The notes: generated from the letters alone by a model not told the origin. Counted from the first letter of the stretch, positions 8,969 through 19,004 are shown. The stretch: DNA of 64,000 nt from Spirosoma endbachense (GCF_010233585.1 NZ_CP045997.1:1825749-1889748); one strand, 5' to 3'. Program-made: numbers and translations.

Positions 8969-11938
8969 ATGAAAACTGCTATAGTTTGGGGATTATTCGT
9001 GTTGGTCTGGCAGTCGGCAATGGCCCAAACCTCCACAACACTGGTAGCTTCCGGAGCTACCTGGCGCTATTCCGACAAAGGGTCAACCCCACCAAGCCAA
9101 ACTGTCGGACCAATAACCTACACCTGGAAAGACCTTGGCTACGATGACTCAAGTCCTACGTCCTGGTCAGCGGGTGCTTCTGAACTCGGCTATGGCGACG
9201 GCGACGAATCAACAGTAGTCAGTTTTGGCCCTAGTTCTACGAATAAATTCATCACCACCTATTTTCGAAAGACCGTCAATGACTTCGCCGTACTAACGCG
9301 TTTCCGCTATAAAATTCGCTACGAACGCGATGATGGTATTATTATTTATGTGAATGGCGTCGAAGTTCGCCGGGATGGAATGCCTTCGGGTACGATCACG
9401 AATACAACTTCGTCGACGCTTAACGTTGAAGATCCGCCCAATACCTTTTATGAATTTTACCTGCCTAACGGAACCCTCCAATCCGGCAATAATGTGATAG
9501 CCGCCGAAATTCATCAGATTGGGCTCACCAGTTCCGATATTTCGTTCGATCTCGAACTTATTGCCGAAACAAACACCAATACGCTGGCGGCCACGGCATT
9601 ACCGATCACGTCGACAACAACCAGCAACTGGAAATACGTCGATAATGGCATCGATCGGGGAAGCACCTGGCGGGCACTGGGGTTCGATGATTCGTACTGG
9701 CAGCAAACGAACATAGGTACAGTAAGCCGGGGGCGTATGGGTTATGGCGAAAGCGACGATCCGAACACGTCTACGTTCGATCCGGCCAGCAGTAATCCGT
9801 TTAATGCGAACTCGTATACGAATTACGTCAGTTTCGGAACCAGCCCGACCAATAAATTCATTACCACCTATTTTCGCAAAAAAGTCAACATTCCTAACGT
9901 GGCGGCCAATCCGGGTTATGAGCTGCGATTTATGCGCGATGACGGCATTGTGATTTTCATTAACGGCACCGAACTCCCACGCGATGTCAACGGCAACAAC
10001 AATAACATGCCTTCCGGTCCGGCTTCCTTTACGACTCCGGCATCTTCGTCGATCGATGCAGCCAATGAGAAAGTCTGGTCTGCCTGGCAACCCGTTAGCA
10101 CTACCCTACTCCAGAATGGCGATAACATCATTGCGGTCGAGGTTCATCAGATTGGGCTCACCAGTTCCGATATAACTTTCAACCTCGAAATGCGCGTGCA
10201 GGGTGCTCCCGTGGTTACGCGCGGTCCCTACCTCCAGCTTGGTACTCAAACAGCAGCAACCATCCGGTGGCGCACCGATGTACCAATCATCGGGCAGGTT
10301 ACCTATGGACTATCGACAACAAGCCTAACAGGGGTTGCCAGCGAGACGGCAAGTTCGACGGAACATGAAATCAGGCTTACGGGTCTAACGCCCGATACTC
10401 AATATTTCTATAGCGTCGGCACCACTACGCTTGTCGTGCCGGGTGCGGCCGACAGCTATTTTCTGACAGCTCCGCCCGGCACAACCAAACGAAAAATCCG
10501 TATTGCTACCTTCGGCGATTGCGGGAATAATATAGTCGACAATAACCAGACGAAGGTCCGGGATGGTTTTCTGTCGTTTCGGGGTTCAACACCCACCGAC
10601 CTGTTGATGCTCACCGGCGATAACTCCTACGATGGTGACGATTCACAATATCAGACTAATTTTTTTGAACCGTATCAGGTAACTACGCTATTAAAGAATT
10701 CAATGATTTATGCTATTACCGGCAACCATGATTACAATAACAACACAACGCTGGCAGCCAATCATAACATACCTTATTTCTCGATTTTCAATTTGCCAAC
10801 CAATGCCGAGGCCGGTGGCGTAGCCTCCGGTACCGAAGAATGGTATTCGTTCGATTATGGCCCAATTCATTTTGTGATGCTGGATGGCTACGGAACCCGA
10901 AATGTAAATGGGATGGACATCCGGTTTTATTCAGACACGATCAATCACCCTCAGTCAATCTGGTTAAAGCAGGACCTGGCTGCCACGACCAAAAAATGGA
11001 AGATCGTCTATCTGCATTTTCCCCCATATTCGCAGGGGTCGCACAATTCCGAAACCGAATCGGACCTCATTGCCGTTCGGCAACGAATTAATCCTATACT
11101 CGAACGCTTCGGTGTTGATCTGGTCATGCTTGGGCATAGTCATGTCTATGAGCGATCGTATCCGATTCATGATCAGACCGGCCCCATGAGCGATTTCACA
11201 AATAATCCATCTGCTTACCGATATCCAGAAGACAATAGCTCCGGGCGTTACGATGGGTCGGCGAATTCCTGCCTTTATAAAAACACATCGGAGAAGAAAA
11301 AACAGGGAACGGTTTATGTCGTATCAGGATCGGCAGGAGCACTGGAACATAATGCTTCACTCGGTAACCACCCGGTGATGGTTTCTACGCAAAAGCTGAT
11401 TGGCGGCTCGTTTTTCATGGAAGTAGAAGACAATCGACTGGATGCTAAATTCCTGGAGAACAAATCACCTTCCTCCTATACGATTACGGACCAGTTTACA
11501 ATCATGAAGGATGTAGACCTGACCCAATCGCTGACCATCACCAATGGGCAGTCTACCACACTGTCGGCATCGTTCATCAGTGATTATCAATGGAGCAATC
11601 CGAACAACGGTGGTTTCACAGCATCGACCCGTTCGGTAGTGATTACACCCACTACCAGCGCAACCTATGTTGTCCGGGATAGTAAAAACTGCCTGCAGGA
11701 CGTATTTAAAATTCAGGTCAGTGGGTCTGGGTCAATGTTTACATTAAAAACCGGCAACTGGAATGACCCAACGGTATGGTCAGCGAATAGGGTTCCAGTC
11801 AGTACCGATGTGTTGCAAATAAAGCACCTGGTGCTCATTCCGGCCAGCTTTGTCGGGTATGCGCTTCGAATTGGTCTTGACCTTGGCATCAAACTGCAAT
11901 ACGGTGCTAATGCTCAACTTCGGCTGGCAACACCCTAG
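8969..11938 (+). CDS. secreted purple acid phosphatase-like metallophosphoesterase
   Basis: A 989-aa exported protein. A signal peptide (residues 1-20, ending AMAQ) is followed by two tandem copies of a beta-sandwich-like domain (about 22-205 and 207-405), both with FITTYFRK and EIHQIGLTSSDI or a close variant. A purple-acid-phosphatase N-terminal domain (about 415-500; GPYLQLGTQTAATIRWRT) comes next, then the metallophosphatase core. Metal ligands are visible: D517 in GDCG, D551 in GDNSYD, N586-H587 in GNHD, H683 in HFPP and H723/H725 in GHSHVYER. The C-terminus has an Ig-like segment and a GNWNDPTVWS module that probably serves in surface attachment or glycan contact. It likely releases phosphate outside the cell. 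The 168 bases before it (8801-8968) are AT-rich and presumably hold its promoter. Confidence 0.87.
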   Translation: MKTAIVWGLFVLVWQSAMAQTSTTLVASGATWRYSDKGSTPPSQTVGPITYTWKDLGYDDSSPTSWSAGASELGYGDGDESTVVSFGPSSTNKFITTYFRKTVNDFAVLTRFRYKIRYERDDGIIIYVNGVEVRRDGMPSGTITNTTSSTLNVEDPPNTFYEFYLPNGTLQSGNNVIAAEIHQIGLTSSDISFDLELIAETNTNTLAATALPITSTTTSNWKYVDNGIDRGSTWRALGFDDSYWQQTNIGTVSRGRMGYGESDDPNTSTFDPASSNPFNANSYTNYVSFGTSPTNKFITTYFRKKVNIPNVAANPGYELRFMRDDGIVIFINGTELPRDVNGNNNNMPSGPASFTTPASSSIDAANEKVWSAWQPVSTTLLQNGDNIIAVEVHQIGLTSSDITFNLEMRVQGAPVVTRGPYLQLGTQTAATIRWRTDVPIIGQVTYGLSTTSLTGVASETASSTEHEIRLTGLTPDTQYFYSVGTTTLVVPGAADSYFLTAPPGTTKRKIRIATFGDCGNNIVDNNQTKVRDGFLSFRGSTPTDLLMLTGDNSYDGDDSQYQTNFFEPYQVTTLLKNSMIYAITGNHDYNNNTTLAANHNIPYFSIFNLPTNAEAGGVASGTEEWYSFDYGPIHFVMLDGYGTRNVNGMDIRFYSDTINHPQSIWLKQDLAATTKKWKIVYLHFPPYSQGSHNSETESDLIAVRQRINPILERFGVDLVMLGHSHVYERSYPIHDQTGPMSDFTNNPSAYRYPEDNSSGRYDGSANSCLYKNTSEKKKQGTVYVVSGSAGALEHNASLGNHPVMVSTQKLIGGSFFMEVEDNRLDAKFLENKSPSSYTITDQFTIMKDVDLTQSLTITNGQSTTLSASFISDYQWSNPNNGGFTASTRSVVITPTTSATYVVRDSKNCLQDVFKIQVSGSGSMFTLKTGNWNDPTVWSANRVPVSTDVLQIKHLVLIPASFVGYALRIGLDLGIKLQYGANAQLRLATP
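9510..10173 (+). repeat. 31-nt exact direct repeat marking an internal domain duplication
   Basis: The same 31 bases occur at 9510-9540 and 10143-10173, 633 bp (211 codons) apart and in the same frame, over the codons for HQIGLTSSDI. The flanking domains are only similar, so this stretch is either recently copied or homogenised by gene conversion. Confidence 0.85.
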
Positions 11939-11948
11939 GGTACTGTAG

Positions 11949-13823
11949 TCAATATCGGCCACCGGGTTTGCGCCTGTTCCAGGCCTGGTGGCCTTCAACC
12001 ACCGGTAATTGTCGTGGGCGGTGGGTATATCCCGTAGTATCAGTCAGAGCGTTCAGAAAAGTGACCAATGCGTTTTGCTCCTGTAAATTCAGATCAAGCG
12101 GAGTGCCGGGCAATGTCTGGCCATCCAGTTGGATGCCGATACCCCTACCTCCCCCCCGATTGTAAAAATCAACAACCTGAGCCAGCGTCCGATATGAGCC
12201 ATTGTGCATATAAGGGGCCGTAAGCGCAACATTGCGTACGGTTGGTGTCTTAAAGGCAAACCGTTGCAGCTCTTTCTGGTACGCATTAAATTTCCCGGGA
12301 TCGCGATCAAGTTTTGCCTTTCGGATTTTTCGCCTACGGGGTACACCAATCAGCTCACTTTCCACTTTTTCGTAATGGGGTGGCACGAATCCATTATAAA
12401 TCGGGAAGAAATGACAGGTGGCACAGCGCGCTTTCCCTAAAAATAAGTTGAAACCTAGTTGCTCATCAGCCGACAACAGGACGTTTTCTCCTTTCAGATA
12501 ACGATCAGGGCGAGCGTTAAGGCTCGTCAGACTACGAACATAACAGGCCAGTGAATTACGAACATTCCGGGCCGTCAGACCATCGCCAAAGGCGTCGCTA
12601 AACCACGTTCTATATTGTTTACTCGCCGAGAGTTTTTGGATGACCTCCTCGGGCGAAGTGCGCATCTCGTGCGTATTTTTTAATACATCATGGACCTGAT
12701 CTTCCAGATAAAGGGCTCTGGAATCATAAAACTGAGCCTTTTGCAAACCCGCATTAAGCAATGTAGGTGCGTTACGATCGACCCGCTTCCGGCTGCCAAA
12801 AGCCCGGCTTTTTGTCAGCCCATCGGTAAATGCCCGTTCAGGACGATGACATGACGCACAACTTCGGGCATTGTTCCCGGACAGAAGGGGATCGAAAAAC
12901 AAGATTTTTCCTAAGGCAATTTTCCGGGGTGAACTAATAAACTCACTATAGGTAGTCAGGTAATCGGGACGAAATGCACCCGAATCTGATAGCGTCGCAA
13001 TCAGAGGTGACAGGAAACGACCGCTGGCCGATACTGGAATCGAAAGCGATTGCCTTGCCTCACCTAACGCCCGACAAAGTGGATAAACTTGTTCACGAAT
13101 AAACGACACCCGATCAAACTCATCAAAACTGGTTGCTGAACGAAGCAACCGAATCGCTGCTATCCATCGTTGCTCCAATGCCGAAGCGGTGGCTTCAGGT
13201 AACCGTCTGGAATAGGGTATGAACGCGTCGTGAAGAGCACTAAGCGACACGGCCGCTTCGGCTAGACCGCTCCTGGATTCGGGCGCATCATAACCCGTAA
13301 TACCCAAGGCCACTATCCGAAATAGTTGCTGCCGCATGGCATCCAGAATATCACCATCCGTTAGTCGGTCGGCGGGTATGCTTTGCTCCAATCGAACTGC
13401 ATAGGAAAGGAGCACGGTCAACTCACGTAGCAGCGTGGTTTTTTGCGCACGATCTGAAACTGGAAACAAATAGGTCTCTATCACTTGCAGACCCGTGGGC
13501 GGAGTTGTATGTTGCCCCGGTTCATCTTCTTCTACCTCCACCACCGGTGGACCATTTACGCGTGTCGCCATATACGGCTGGTAGTATTCCAGCAGCCATT
13601 CAACCCGCTTATATCCTTCGCGACTTCGCCGAAAAGCGGCCCTGATCGAATCAGCTGGAGCATCTGTTGCGACTAGATCTATTAGCTGCTGTAAATTCTG
13701 TTGAAGCCGGTTTTTATCGGCCACAAACTGGCGAAAAACCGGTTGATCAGCCGGAGTAGCTGGCCTGGGCGACACTGCCGTAGCGAACATCAAACAGACA
13801 AGAAGACTTAACAGCCGAACCAT
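11949..13823 (-). CDS. di-haem cytochrome c peroxidase with imelysin-like N-terminal domain
   Basis: A 624-aa exported protein with a short signal peptide (about 1-19). Residues 25-260 form an all-helical domain resembling imelysin/EfeO-type proteins, with GLQVIE at 111-116 where that family has GxHxxE; the metal-binding His is Gln113 here. Residues 290-610 are a bacterial di-haem cytochrome c peroxidase: haem motifs CASCH at 322-326 and CATCH at 467-471, and the segments LGKILFFDPLLSGN and KTPTVRNVALTAPYMHNGS. The predicted reaction is reduction of H2O2 in the periplasm, or a MauG-like oxidation. It converges on the phosphatase gene with a 10-bp gap. Confidence 0.85.
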   Translation of the reverse strand: MVRLLSLLVCLMFATAVSPRPATPADQPVFRQFVADKNRLQQNLQQLIDLVATDAPADSIRAAFRRSREGYKRVEWLLEYYQPYMATRVNGPPVVEVEEDEPGQHTTPPTGLQVIETYLFPVSDRAQKTTLLRELTVLLSYAVRLEQSIPADRLTDGDILDAMRQQLFRIVALGITGYDAPESRSGLAEAAVSLSALHDAFIPYSRRLPEATASALEQRWIAAIRLLRSATSFDEFDRVSFIREQVYPLCRALGEARQSLSIPVSASGRFLSPLIATLSDSGAFRPDYLTTYSEFISSPRKIALGKILFFDPLLSGNNARSCASCHRPERAFTDGLTKSRAFGSRKRVDRNAPTLLNAGLQKAQFYDSRALYLEDQVHDVLKNTHEMRTSPEEVIQKLSASKQYRTWFSDAFGDGLTARNVRNSLACYVRSLTSLNARPDRYLKGENVLLSADEQLGFNLFLGKARCATCHFFPIYNGFVPPHYEKVESELIGVPRRRKIRKAKLDRDPGKFNAYQKELQRFAFKTPTVRNVALTAPYMHNGSYRTLAQVVDFYNRGGGRGIGIQLDGQTLPGTPLDLNLQEQNALVTFLNALTDTTGYTHRPRQLPVVEGHQAWNRRKPGGRY

Positions 13824-13841
13824 TTAGCGCCCCATTTCATA

Positions 13842-13867
13842 ATAATACCATTTTATAATGGTATTAT
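13842..13867. terminator. 11-bp hairpin with T-run
   Basis: Arms 13842-13852 (ataataccatt) and 13857-13867 are exact complements around a 4-nt loop, followed on the plus strand by a run of eight T. It lies between the methyltransferase stop and the peroxidase start, both on the minus strand. On that strand the A-run precedes the stem, so its direction as a terminator is ambiguous. Confidence 0.55.
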
Positions 13868-13904
13868 ACATTTTTTTTAGGACAATTGCTAGTATCAGGC
13901 TGTA

Positions 13905-14663
13905 TTACGTTAAATTACCTGTACGGCGCCAGTTATCCAGCAACACGGCTGTAGCAATGCCAACATTCAGCGACTCTGCTCCTCCATAACTTGGGATCGT
14001 TACACGTTTTATCACAAACGGTTCTACAGCCGGTCCAATTCCATTCGATTCATTGCCCATAACCAGATAGCCCGACGTTCCGAAGGGCAGTGTATGCACA
14101 TCTTCCCCGTTTAGAAAAGCACCATAAACAGCAACCCCATCGCCCAACTGGCTTAAAAACTGAGCGACATCACCATACCACCAGTTTACGCGCGTAAATG
14201 AGCCTTTGCTAGCCGAAATTACTTTGGGATTATAGACATCGGCAGTAGTTTCGGAGCACAAAATCTTCCGGACACCGTACCAGTCTGCAATGCGGAGAAT
14301 GGTCCCCAGATTGCCAGGATCGCGGATATCATCTAAAATCAGGGCTATTTCGTCAGGACCAGCCAATAGCGGCAGGTTTTCTTTCGTTCTGACAACAGCC
14401 AGAGCCGCGTTGTTACTCTCCAGCGTACCAATCCGCTCCAGGTCGGCCACAGACGCGATTTCGACAGGAGTTCGTTGGCGGTCTGTTAGCCGAGTGTTTT
14501 CTTTGTAGAATGCTTCAGTTGCCACAAGCATTTCGATCTGAAAATCGGATTGAAAAACTTCCTGTACACTCTTGGCACCTTCAACCAAAAAGGCACCATG
14601 CTGCTGACGGTACTTTTTCTGATGCAGTGACTGAATATATTTGATCTGATTCCTGGAAAGCAT
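13905..14663 (-). CDS. TrmH/SpoU-family RNA 2'-O-methyltransferase
   Basis: A 252-aa SPOUT methyltransferase. It has an L30e-like substrate-binding N-terminal domain (about 1-100) and then the three SpoU motifs: DDIRDPGNLGTILRIADW (1), VMGNESNGIG (2) and IPSYGGAESLNVGIATAVL (3), which build the knotted SAM site. The target (tRNA or 23S rRNA ribose) cannot be read from the sequence. Its ATG overlaps the ATG of divergent tamL by two bases (14661-14664). Neighbouring tamL and TrmH-type genes are common in Bacteroidota. Confidence 0.88.
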   Translation of the reverse strand: MLSRNQIKYIQSLHQKKYRQQHGAFLVEGAKSVQEVFQSDFQIEMLVATEAFYKENTRLTDRQRTPVEIASVADLERIGTLESNNAALAVVRTKENLPLLAGPDEIALILDDIRDPGNLGTILRIADWYGVRKILCSETTADVYNPKVISASKGSFTRVNWWYGDVAQFLSQLGDGVAVYGAFLNGEDVHTLPFGTSGYLVMGNESNGIGPAVEPFVIKRVTIPSYGGAESLNVGIATAVLLDNWRRTGNLT

Positions 14664-17316
14664 GATTTTTATAAAGAATAATGTACGATCCGGCGTTCCG
14701 GAATGGGTACTGAATAATAGAAGGCACCAACGTCGCCTGACTCATTATTCACTACTCATTATTCATTGTACATTAATTCTAAGTTTGTCTGGTTGTTTGA
14801 GTTCCAAACGATTACAGGGCGATAAATACATACTTACGGCTCAAACGGTGAAGGGCAATCGCACAATCACCAGTGAACAGCTCGAAAGTCTGATTCCCCA
14901 AAAGCCCAATCGCCGGATACTTGGTTTACCGATCACACCGCCACTCTGGTTTTATCAGCTTGGTCTCCGCAAATATAACCGCGATGCCGTATTACGTGAG
15001 CTGGAGGCCAAAACTAACGAATTTGAACAGCAAAGTCAGCAACTGGCCAATCAGCCCAAGGCGTTGAAGAAACTGAACCGGCGATTTAGTAAGCAGGCCA
15101 AAAAGTTACGTCAGGAAGCCGAAGAGGGGAACTGGCTCATGCGTAATCTTGGTGAACCTCCTTCCTACTTTACCCAAGGCGACGCGCAAACGAATTCGGC
15201 AAAGATGCAGAAATACCTGTCGGACAAGGGATTCTTCCACGCCCGAACAGCGTATAAGCTCGACACCCTTCGCCGACGCCAGATCCGGGTAAACTACCAG
15301 ATTACCGAAAATGCCGGGTTTTATCTACGGAATATCAAGTACGAAATTGCCGATGCGCGCGTCGACTCTCTTATTCGCAATTCGCTCATCGTATCGAAAC
15401 TTAAAGCAGGGGAGCGATTTGATCTCGACAATATATCGGGCGAGAAAATCCGCATTGAATCCTTGTTACGCGATCAGGGGTATTACACCTTCTCGCGGCA
15501 GTATATTCCCGTAACCGATCTGGATACCACTCGTCGTGGTGTTGAGCGACTTCCTGATGCCGATACGTTACACCGCCCTATTGATGTGTACCTACAGATT
15601 CTGAATCCACCGGGTCGATCCGAGCACCCAATCTACCGAATCGGCGATGTTGAAGTTCGGATCAGTCCCGATGAACTCCAGCCCGCCATCATTCCTACCG
15701 GGCTGGATACGGTCAGGCGAAATGGTATTACTTATTTGTTAGGAGGCCGAAATATCTCCTCCCGGCTTCTGGACAGTAAAATACGTACTCGTCCTGGTGC
15801 CCTTTATAGTCAGACGAATTACCGCGAGACGCAGCGTTCCCTGTTTTTACTCAATCAATTCAAATTCGTCAATCTTAACTTCATCGATACCACCAATCGA
15901 CGGTTGCGAACGCTCATAACCGCCACGCCCTTAGACAAATACGAAGCCACAGCCGAAAGTGGGTTCACCGTTCTTTATCAGGGTCAAAGCTATCCGGGTG
16001 GGTTCGGCAACCTGACGTTTCGGGTACGCAATCTGTTTGGTGGCCTGGAAACCTTTGAAACCAGCCTTCGGTACGGATTTGAAGCCCAGACGGGTTTTGC
16101 CACGGAAACGAAAGCAAAAAGCGTCTACTCCGCTCAGGAACTAGGGGTGTCCAGTTCGTTTACGTTTCCGCAGATCCTATTTCCTAGCCGATTACGGTTT
16201 AGATTTACCCCGTATAACCCTCGTACACAGATCAGTTTAGGCTTCTCCAACACGATTCGACCCGATTACCGCCGTTCTACCCTGAGGGCTACTACTGCTT
16301 ACAACTGGCAGAGTTCACCCACAACACAATTTAACTTTTACATTGCAGACATAAACCTGATCAATGCGGGGAACGGAACTGACTCAGAGATCAGTACTAC
16401 GTTTCAAAAACAACTTGATTCATTGATTGAACAGGGTAGTACGATCTATCTCGGTTTCCGTCGATCGTTTGCATCAGGCATCAGTTTTGGTTATACCTAT
16501 AATACCAATACGACTGGCCAGAATCGACGAGCTAGCTTCTTTCGTGCGGTAGTTGAATCGGGAGGAACTACGTTGAACTTCTTTCCGGATACCCAACTGC
16601 GCAAGTTTTTCAATACAACGGATTCGACTGGTCTCCAGTATTACAAATACCTGCGGTTCAATGTCGACTACCGGCGTTACATCCCATTAAATATCCACAC
16701 GAGCCTGGCCTTTCGGATCAATACGGGTCTGGTCTATGGCTATGGGTCGAACCGTACGGCGCCCTATGAAAAATTGTTTTTTGCGGGGGGTAGCAACAGC
16801 ATACGAGCCTGGCTTCCGCGTCGGTTGGGGCCTGGCTCGGAGTGGCCACAACGCTCCTCGACGAATCCAAACGCACCCGGCCTGAATCCAGATTATCCGG
16901 AGCAGTTTCTGTATACGTTTGAGAAGCCCGGTGATATGATTATTGAAGGTTCCGTTGAATTGCGTGGTCGTTTATTCCATTTGCTGGCCGATATAAACGG
17001 CGCTTTTTTTATCGATGCGGGTAATGTCTGGACGCTCCGCGATATTCCCAAACGAAATGGTGAAAACTTCAGGCTCGATACATTTTTTCCCCAAATTGCC
17101 GTCGGAACCGGCGTCGGAATCCGGTTTGATTTTTCGTTTTTTGTCATTCGTTTAGACGGTGGTATCAAAGTCTGGGACCCGGCCAGGCAGTATTTCAAGG
17201 AAAGTGAAGGGAAATTTGTAGACGAACGGTTCATCCTGCCTAAGTTCTCGCTCAAACAACTCTCCAGTGGCCCCAATCCGCTGGTCATCAATTTTGGGAT
17301 TGGTTATCCCTTCTAA
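14662..17316 (+). CDS. tamL: TamL, lipoprotein form of the TamA/BamA outer-membrane assembly factor
   Basis: An 884-aa Omp85 protein with an N-terminal lipobox (LSGC, Cys45), the hallmark of TamL, the Bacteroidota TamA variant that is lipid-anchored and works with TamB. POTRA-like repeats occupy about residues 50-430 (a helical insert at 100-160), and a 16-strand barrel fills about 440-884 (FFAGGSNSIRAWLPRRLGPG contains the Omp85 RGW-like turn). The ATG at 14662 is the only standard start in frame. It places a stretch of repeat-like DNA (14701-14770) inside the signal peptide, encoding HYSLLIIHCTLILSLSGC. No tamB gene follows; miaB is next after a 167-bp gap. Confidence 0.87.
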   Translation: MIFIKNNVRSGVPEWVLNNRRHQRRLTHYSLLIIHCTLILSLSGCLSSKRLQGDKYILTAQTVKGNRTITSEQLESLIPQKPNRRILGLPITPPLWFYQLGLRKYNRDAVLRELEAKTNEFEQQSQQLANQPKALKKLNRRFSKQAKKLRQEAEEGNWLMRNLGEPPSYFTQGDAQTNSAKMQKYLSDKGFFHARTAYKLDTLRRRQIRVNYQITENAGFYLRNIKYEIADARVDSLIRNSLIVSKLKAGERFDLDNISGEKIRIESLLRDQGYYTFSRQYIPVTDLDTTRRGVERLPDADTLHRPIDVYLQILNPPGRSEHPIYRIGDVEVRISPDELQPAIIPTGLDTVRRNGITYLLGGRNISSRLLDSKIRTRPGALYSQTNYRETQRSLFLLNQFKFVNLNFIDTTNRRLRTLITATPLDKYEATAESGFTVLYQGQSYPGGFGNLTFRVRNLFGGLETFETSLRYGFEAQTGFATETKAKSVYSAQELGVSSSFTFPQILFPSRLRFRFTPYNPRTQISLGFSNTIRPDYRRSTLRATTAYNWQSSPTTQFNFYIADINLINAGNGTDSEISTTFQKQLDSLIEQGSTIYLGFRRSFASGISFGYTYNTNTTGQNRRASFFRAVVESGGTTLNFFPDTQLRKFFNTTDSTGLQYYKYLRFNVDYRRYIPLNIHTSLAFRINTGLVYGYGSNRTAPYEKLFFAGGSNSIRAWLPRRLGPGSEWPQRSSTNPNAPGLNPDYPEQFLYTFEKPGDMIIEGSVELRGRLFHLLADINGAFFIDAGNVWTLRDIPKRNGENFRLDTFFPQIAVGTGVGIRFDFSFFVIRLDGGIKVWDPARQYFKESEGKFVDERFILPKFSLKQLSSGPNPLVINFGIGYPF
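14701..14760. repeat. imperfect hairpin overlapping the tamL signal-peptide codons
   Basis: Arms 14701-14725 and 14735-14760 are complementary with a few mismatches and a small bulge; the outer parts (around 14677-14687 and 14766-14776) continue the symmetry. The composition (ctcattattc-type units) matches the degenerate hairpins found between genes at 20945, 23718 and 26826, but here the element is translated. Confidence 0.6.
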
Positions 17317-17357
17317 TGACCATCTATACCGGTTTAAGAGAATTTAACGCCCGAATC

Positions 17358-17372
17358 CTGCCAAAATGACAG
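17358..17372. promoter_or_regulatory. TGNCA-N3-TGNCA operator-like motif upstream of miaB
   Basis: CTGCCAAAATGACAG is an imperfect palindrome with pentamers TGCCA and TGACA spaced by 3 nt, 112 bp before the miaB ATG. The same layout occurs upstream of groES (23292-23304) and grpE (42946-42958). Binding by a regulator is inferred. Confidence 0.4.
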
Positions 17373-17409
17373 CATCTTTGTGCCATTCTTCGTAATTTTG
17401 TGTTCCAGT

Positions 17410-17461
17410 TGATAAGCCTGATCGAATCCAGTAGCCTGTTCTGGTAAGGACTGGCTTATCA
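17410..17461. repeat. hairpin just upstream of miaB
   Basis: Arms 17410-17418 (tgataagcc) and 17453-17461 are exact complements, with a nested tccag/ctgg pairing inside the 34-nt interior. It ends 22 bp before the miaB ATG, so it would lie in the leader if transcription starts upstream. Confidence 0.5.
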
Positions 17462-17483
17462 ATACCTTGATTCATTGACGATT

Positions 17484-18950
17484 ATGACGCTCATTCCTGA
17501 ATTAACGATATTACAACCTGCCGATAAGGAAGCAATTGACCTGCCCCGTACTTCAGAAGAAGAATTGGCGGTAGGCAAAAAACGCCTGTATATCGAAAGC
17601 TACGGCTGCCAGATGAACTTCGCCGATAGCGAGATTGTGGCGGCTGTTATGCGGAATGCAGGTTTTGCTACAACTTCTTCCGCCGAAGATGCCGATGTTA
17701 TTTTTCTGAATACCTGTGCTATTCGGGAAAATGCCGAACAAAAAGTCCGGAATCGGCTCAAACACCTAACGGGGCTCAAGCGTCAGAAACCCGAACTGCT
17801 GGTTGGTATGCTTGGCTGCATGGCTGAACGCCTGAAAACCAAACTCTTGGAAGAAGAGAAAGTCGTTGATATTGTGGCTGGGCCCGATGCCTACCGCGAT
17901 ATTCCGAAACTGGTTGAGGAAGCTGAATCGGGCCAGAAAGCAGTTAACGTTTTTCTTTCCCGCGAAGAAACCTACGCCGATATTGCACCCATTCGACTAA
18001 ACTCCAATGGCGTTACTGCGTTCGTTTCCATCATGCGGGGCTGCGACAACATGTGCAGTTTCTGCGTCGTACCGTTCACACGCGGTCGCGAACGCAGCCG
18101 CGACCCCTATAGCATCGTTCGTGAAGCGCAGGACCTTTTCGACAAAGGGTACCGTGAAGTGACCTTGCTGGGCCAAAATGTGGATAGCTACAAATGGCAG
18201 GGAACAGAAAGCACTGAGCAGGGACAGCCCGACGTTGCGAATTCTGTTCCTAACCCTGAGCCGGTTGTTACCTTTGCCAACCTCCTCGAAAGGGTGGCTC
18301 GCATTCATCCGGACCTGCGTGTGCGTTTTTCAACGTCGCATCCCAAAGACATTACGGATGACGTGCTACACACCATGGCGAAGTTCGACAACATCTGCAA
18401 ATACATTCACCTGCCAGCCCAGAGTGGTAACAGCCGGGTACTGAAGCTGATGAACCGTACCTATGACCGCCCCTGGTACATTGGAAAAATTGACCGTATC
18501 CGCGAGATTCTGGGTGAAGATTGCGGCATCTCGACCGATATGATTTCGGGCTTCTGTACTGAAACGGAAGAAGAACATCAGGAATCCCTGTCCTTGATGG
18601 ACTATGTTCATTACGATTACGCCTACATGTTCGCCTATTCGGAACGGCCGGGTACCCTGGCTGCTAAAAAATACGCCGATGACATTCCGGAAGACATAAA
18701 AAAACGGCGACTGAATGAAATCATAGCCCGGCAACTGGAACATTCTGCGGAACGCAATCAGCGCCATATCGGGCAGGTACAGCGGGTTTTAATCGAGGGA
18801 ACATCCAAACGCTCCGACGATTTCCTTTGCGGCCGTAATGACCAGAACAAAATGGTCGTTTTTCCAAAAGGAGACTTTCAGAAAGGCCAGTATGTCAATG
18901 TGCTGGTAACCGAATGCACATCGGCTACGCTACGGGGTGAAGTAGTGTAA
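17484..18950 (+). CDS. miaB: tRNA-2-methylthio-N6-dimethylallyladenosine synthase
   Basis: Radical-SAM methylthiotransferase that modifies A37 of tRNAs reading UNN codons. The N-terminal UPF0004 domain holds the three auxiliary-cluster cysteines in [19 protein letters not shown] and MLGCMAER. The radical-SAM motif is GCDNMCSFC, and a C-terminal TRAM domain follows (about 420-488). At 488 aa the length is usual for Bacteroidota. I prefer the ATG at 17484 over the TTG nine bases upstream. It heads a set that continues with a sigma-54 activator, lptE, a TPR-tailed protein and secG, an order conserved in the phylum. Confidence 0.95.
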   Translation: MTLIPELTILQPADKEAIDLPRTSEEELAVGKKRLYIESYGCQMNFADSEIVAAVMRNAGFATTSSAEDADVIFLNTCAIRENAEQKVRNRLKHLTGLKRQKPELLVGMLGCMAERLKTKLLEEEKVVDIVAGPDAYRDIPKLVEEAESGQKAVNVFLSREETYADIAPIRLNSNGVTAFVSIMRGCDNMCSFCVVPFTRGRERSRDPYSIVREAQDLFDKGYREVTLLGQNVDSYKWQGTESTEQGQPDVANSVPNPEPVVTFANLLERVARIHPDLRVRFSTSHPKDITDDVLHTMAKFDNICKYIHLPAQSGNSRVLKLMNRTYDRPWYIGKIDRIREILGEDCGISTDMISGFCTETEEEHQESLSLMDYVHYDYAYMFAYSERPGTLAAKKYADDIPEDIKKRRLNEIIARQLEHSAERNQRHIGQVQRVLIEGTSKRSDDFLCGRNDQNKMVVFPKGDFQKGQYVNVLVTECTSATLRGEVV

Positions 18951-19004
18951 GTTTTCAGTGCCTGCCCCGATGAGGAAGCCCACTGAAAACTGAAAACTTT
19001 TTTT

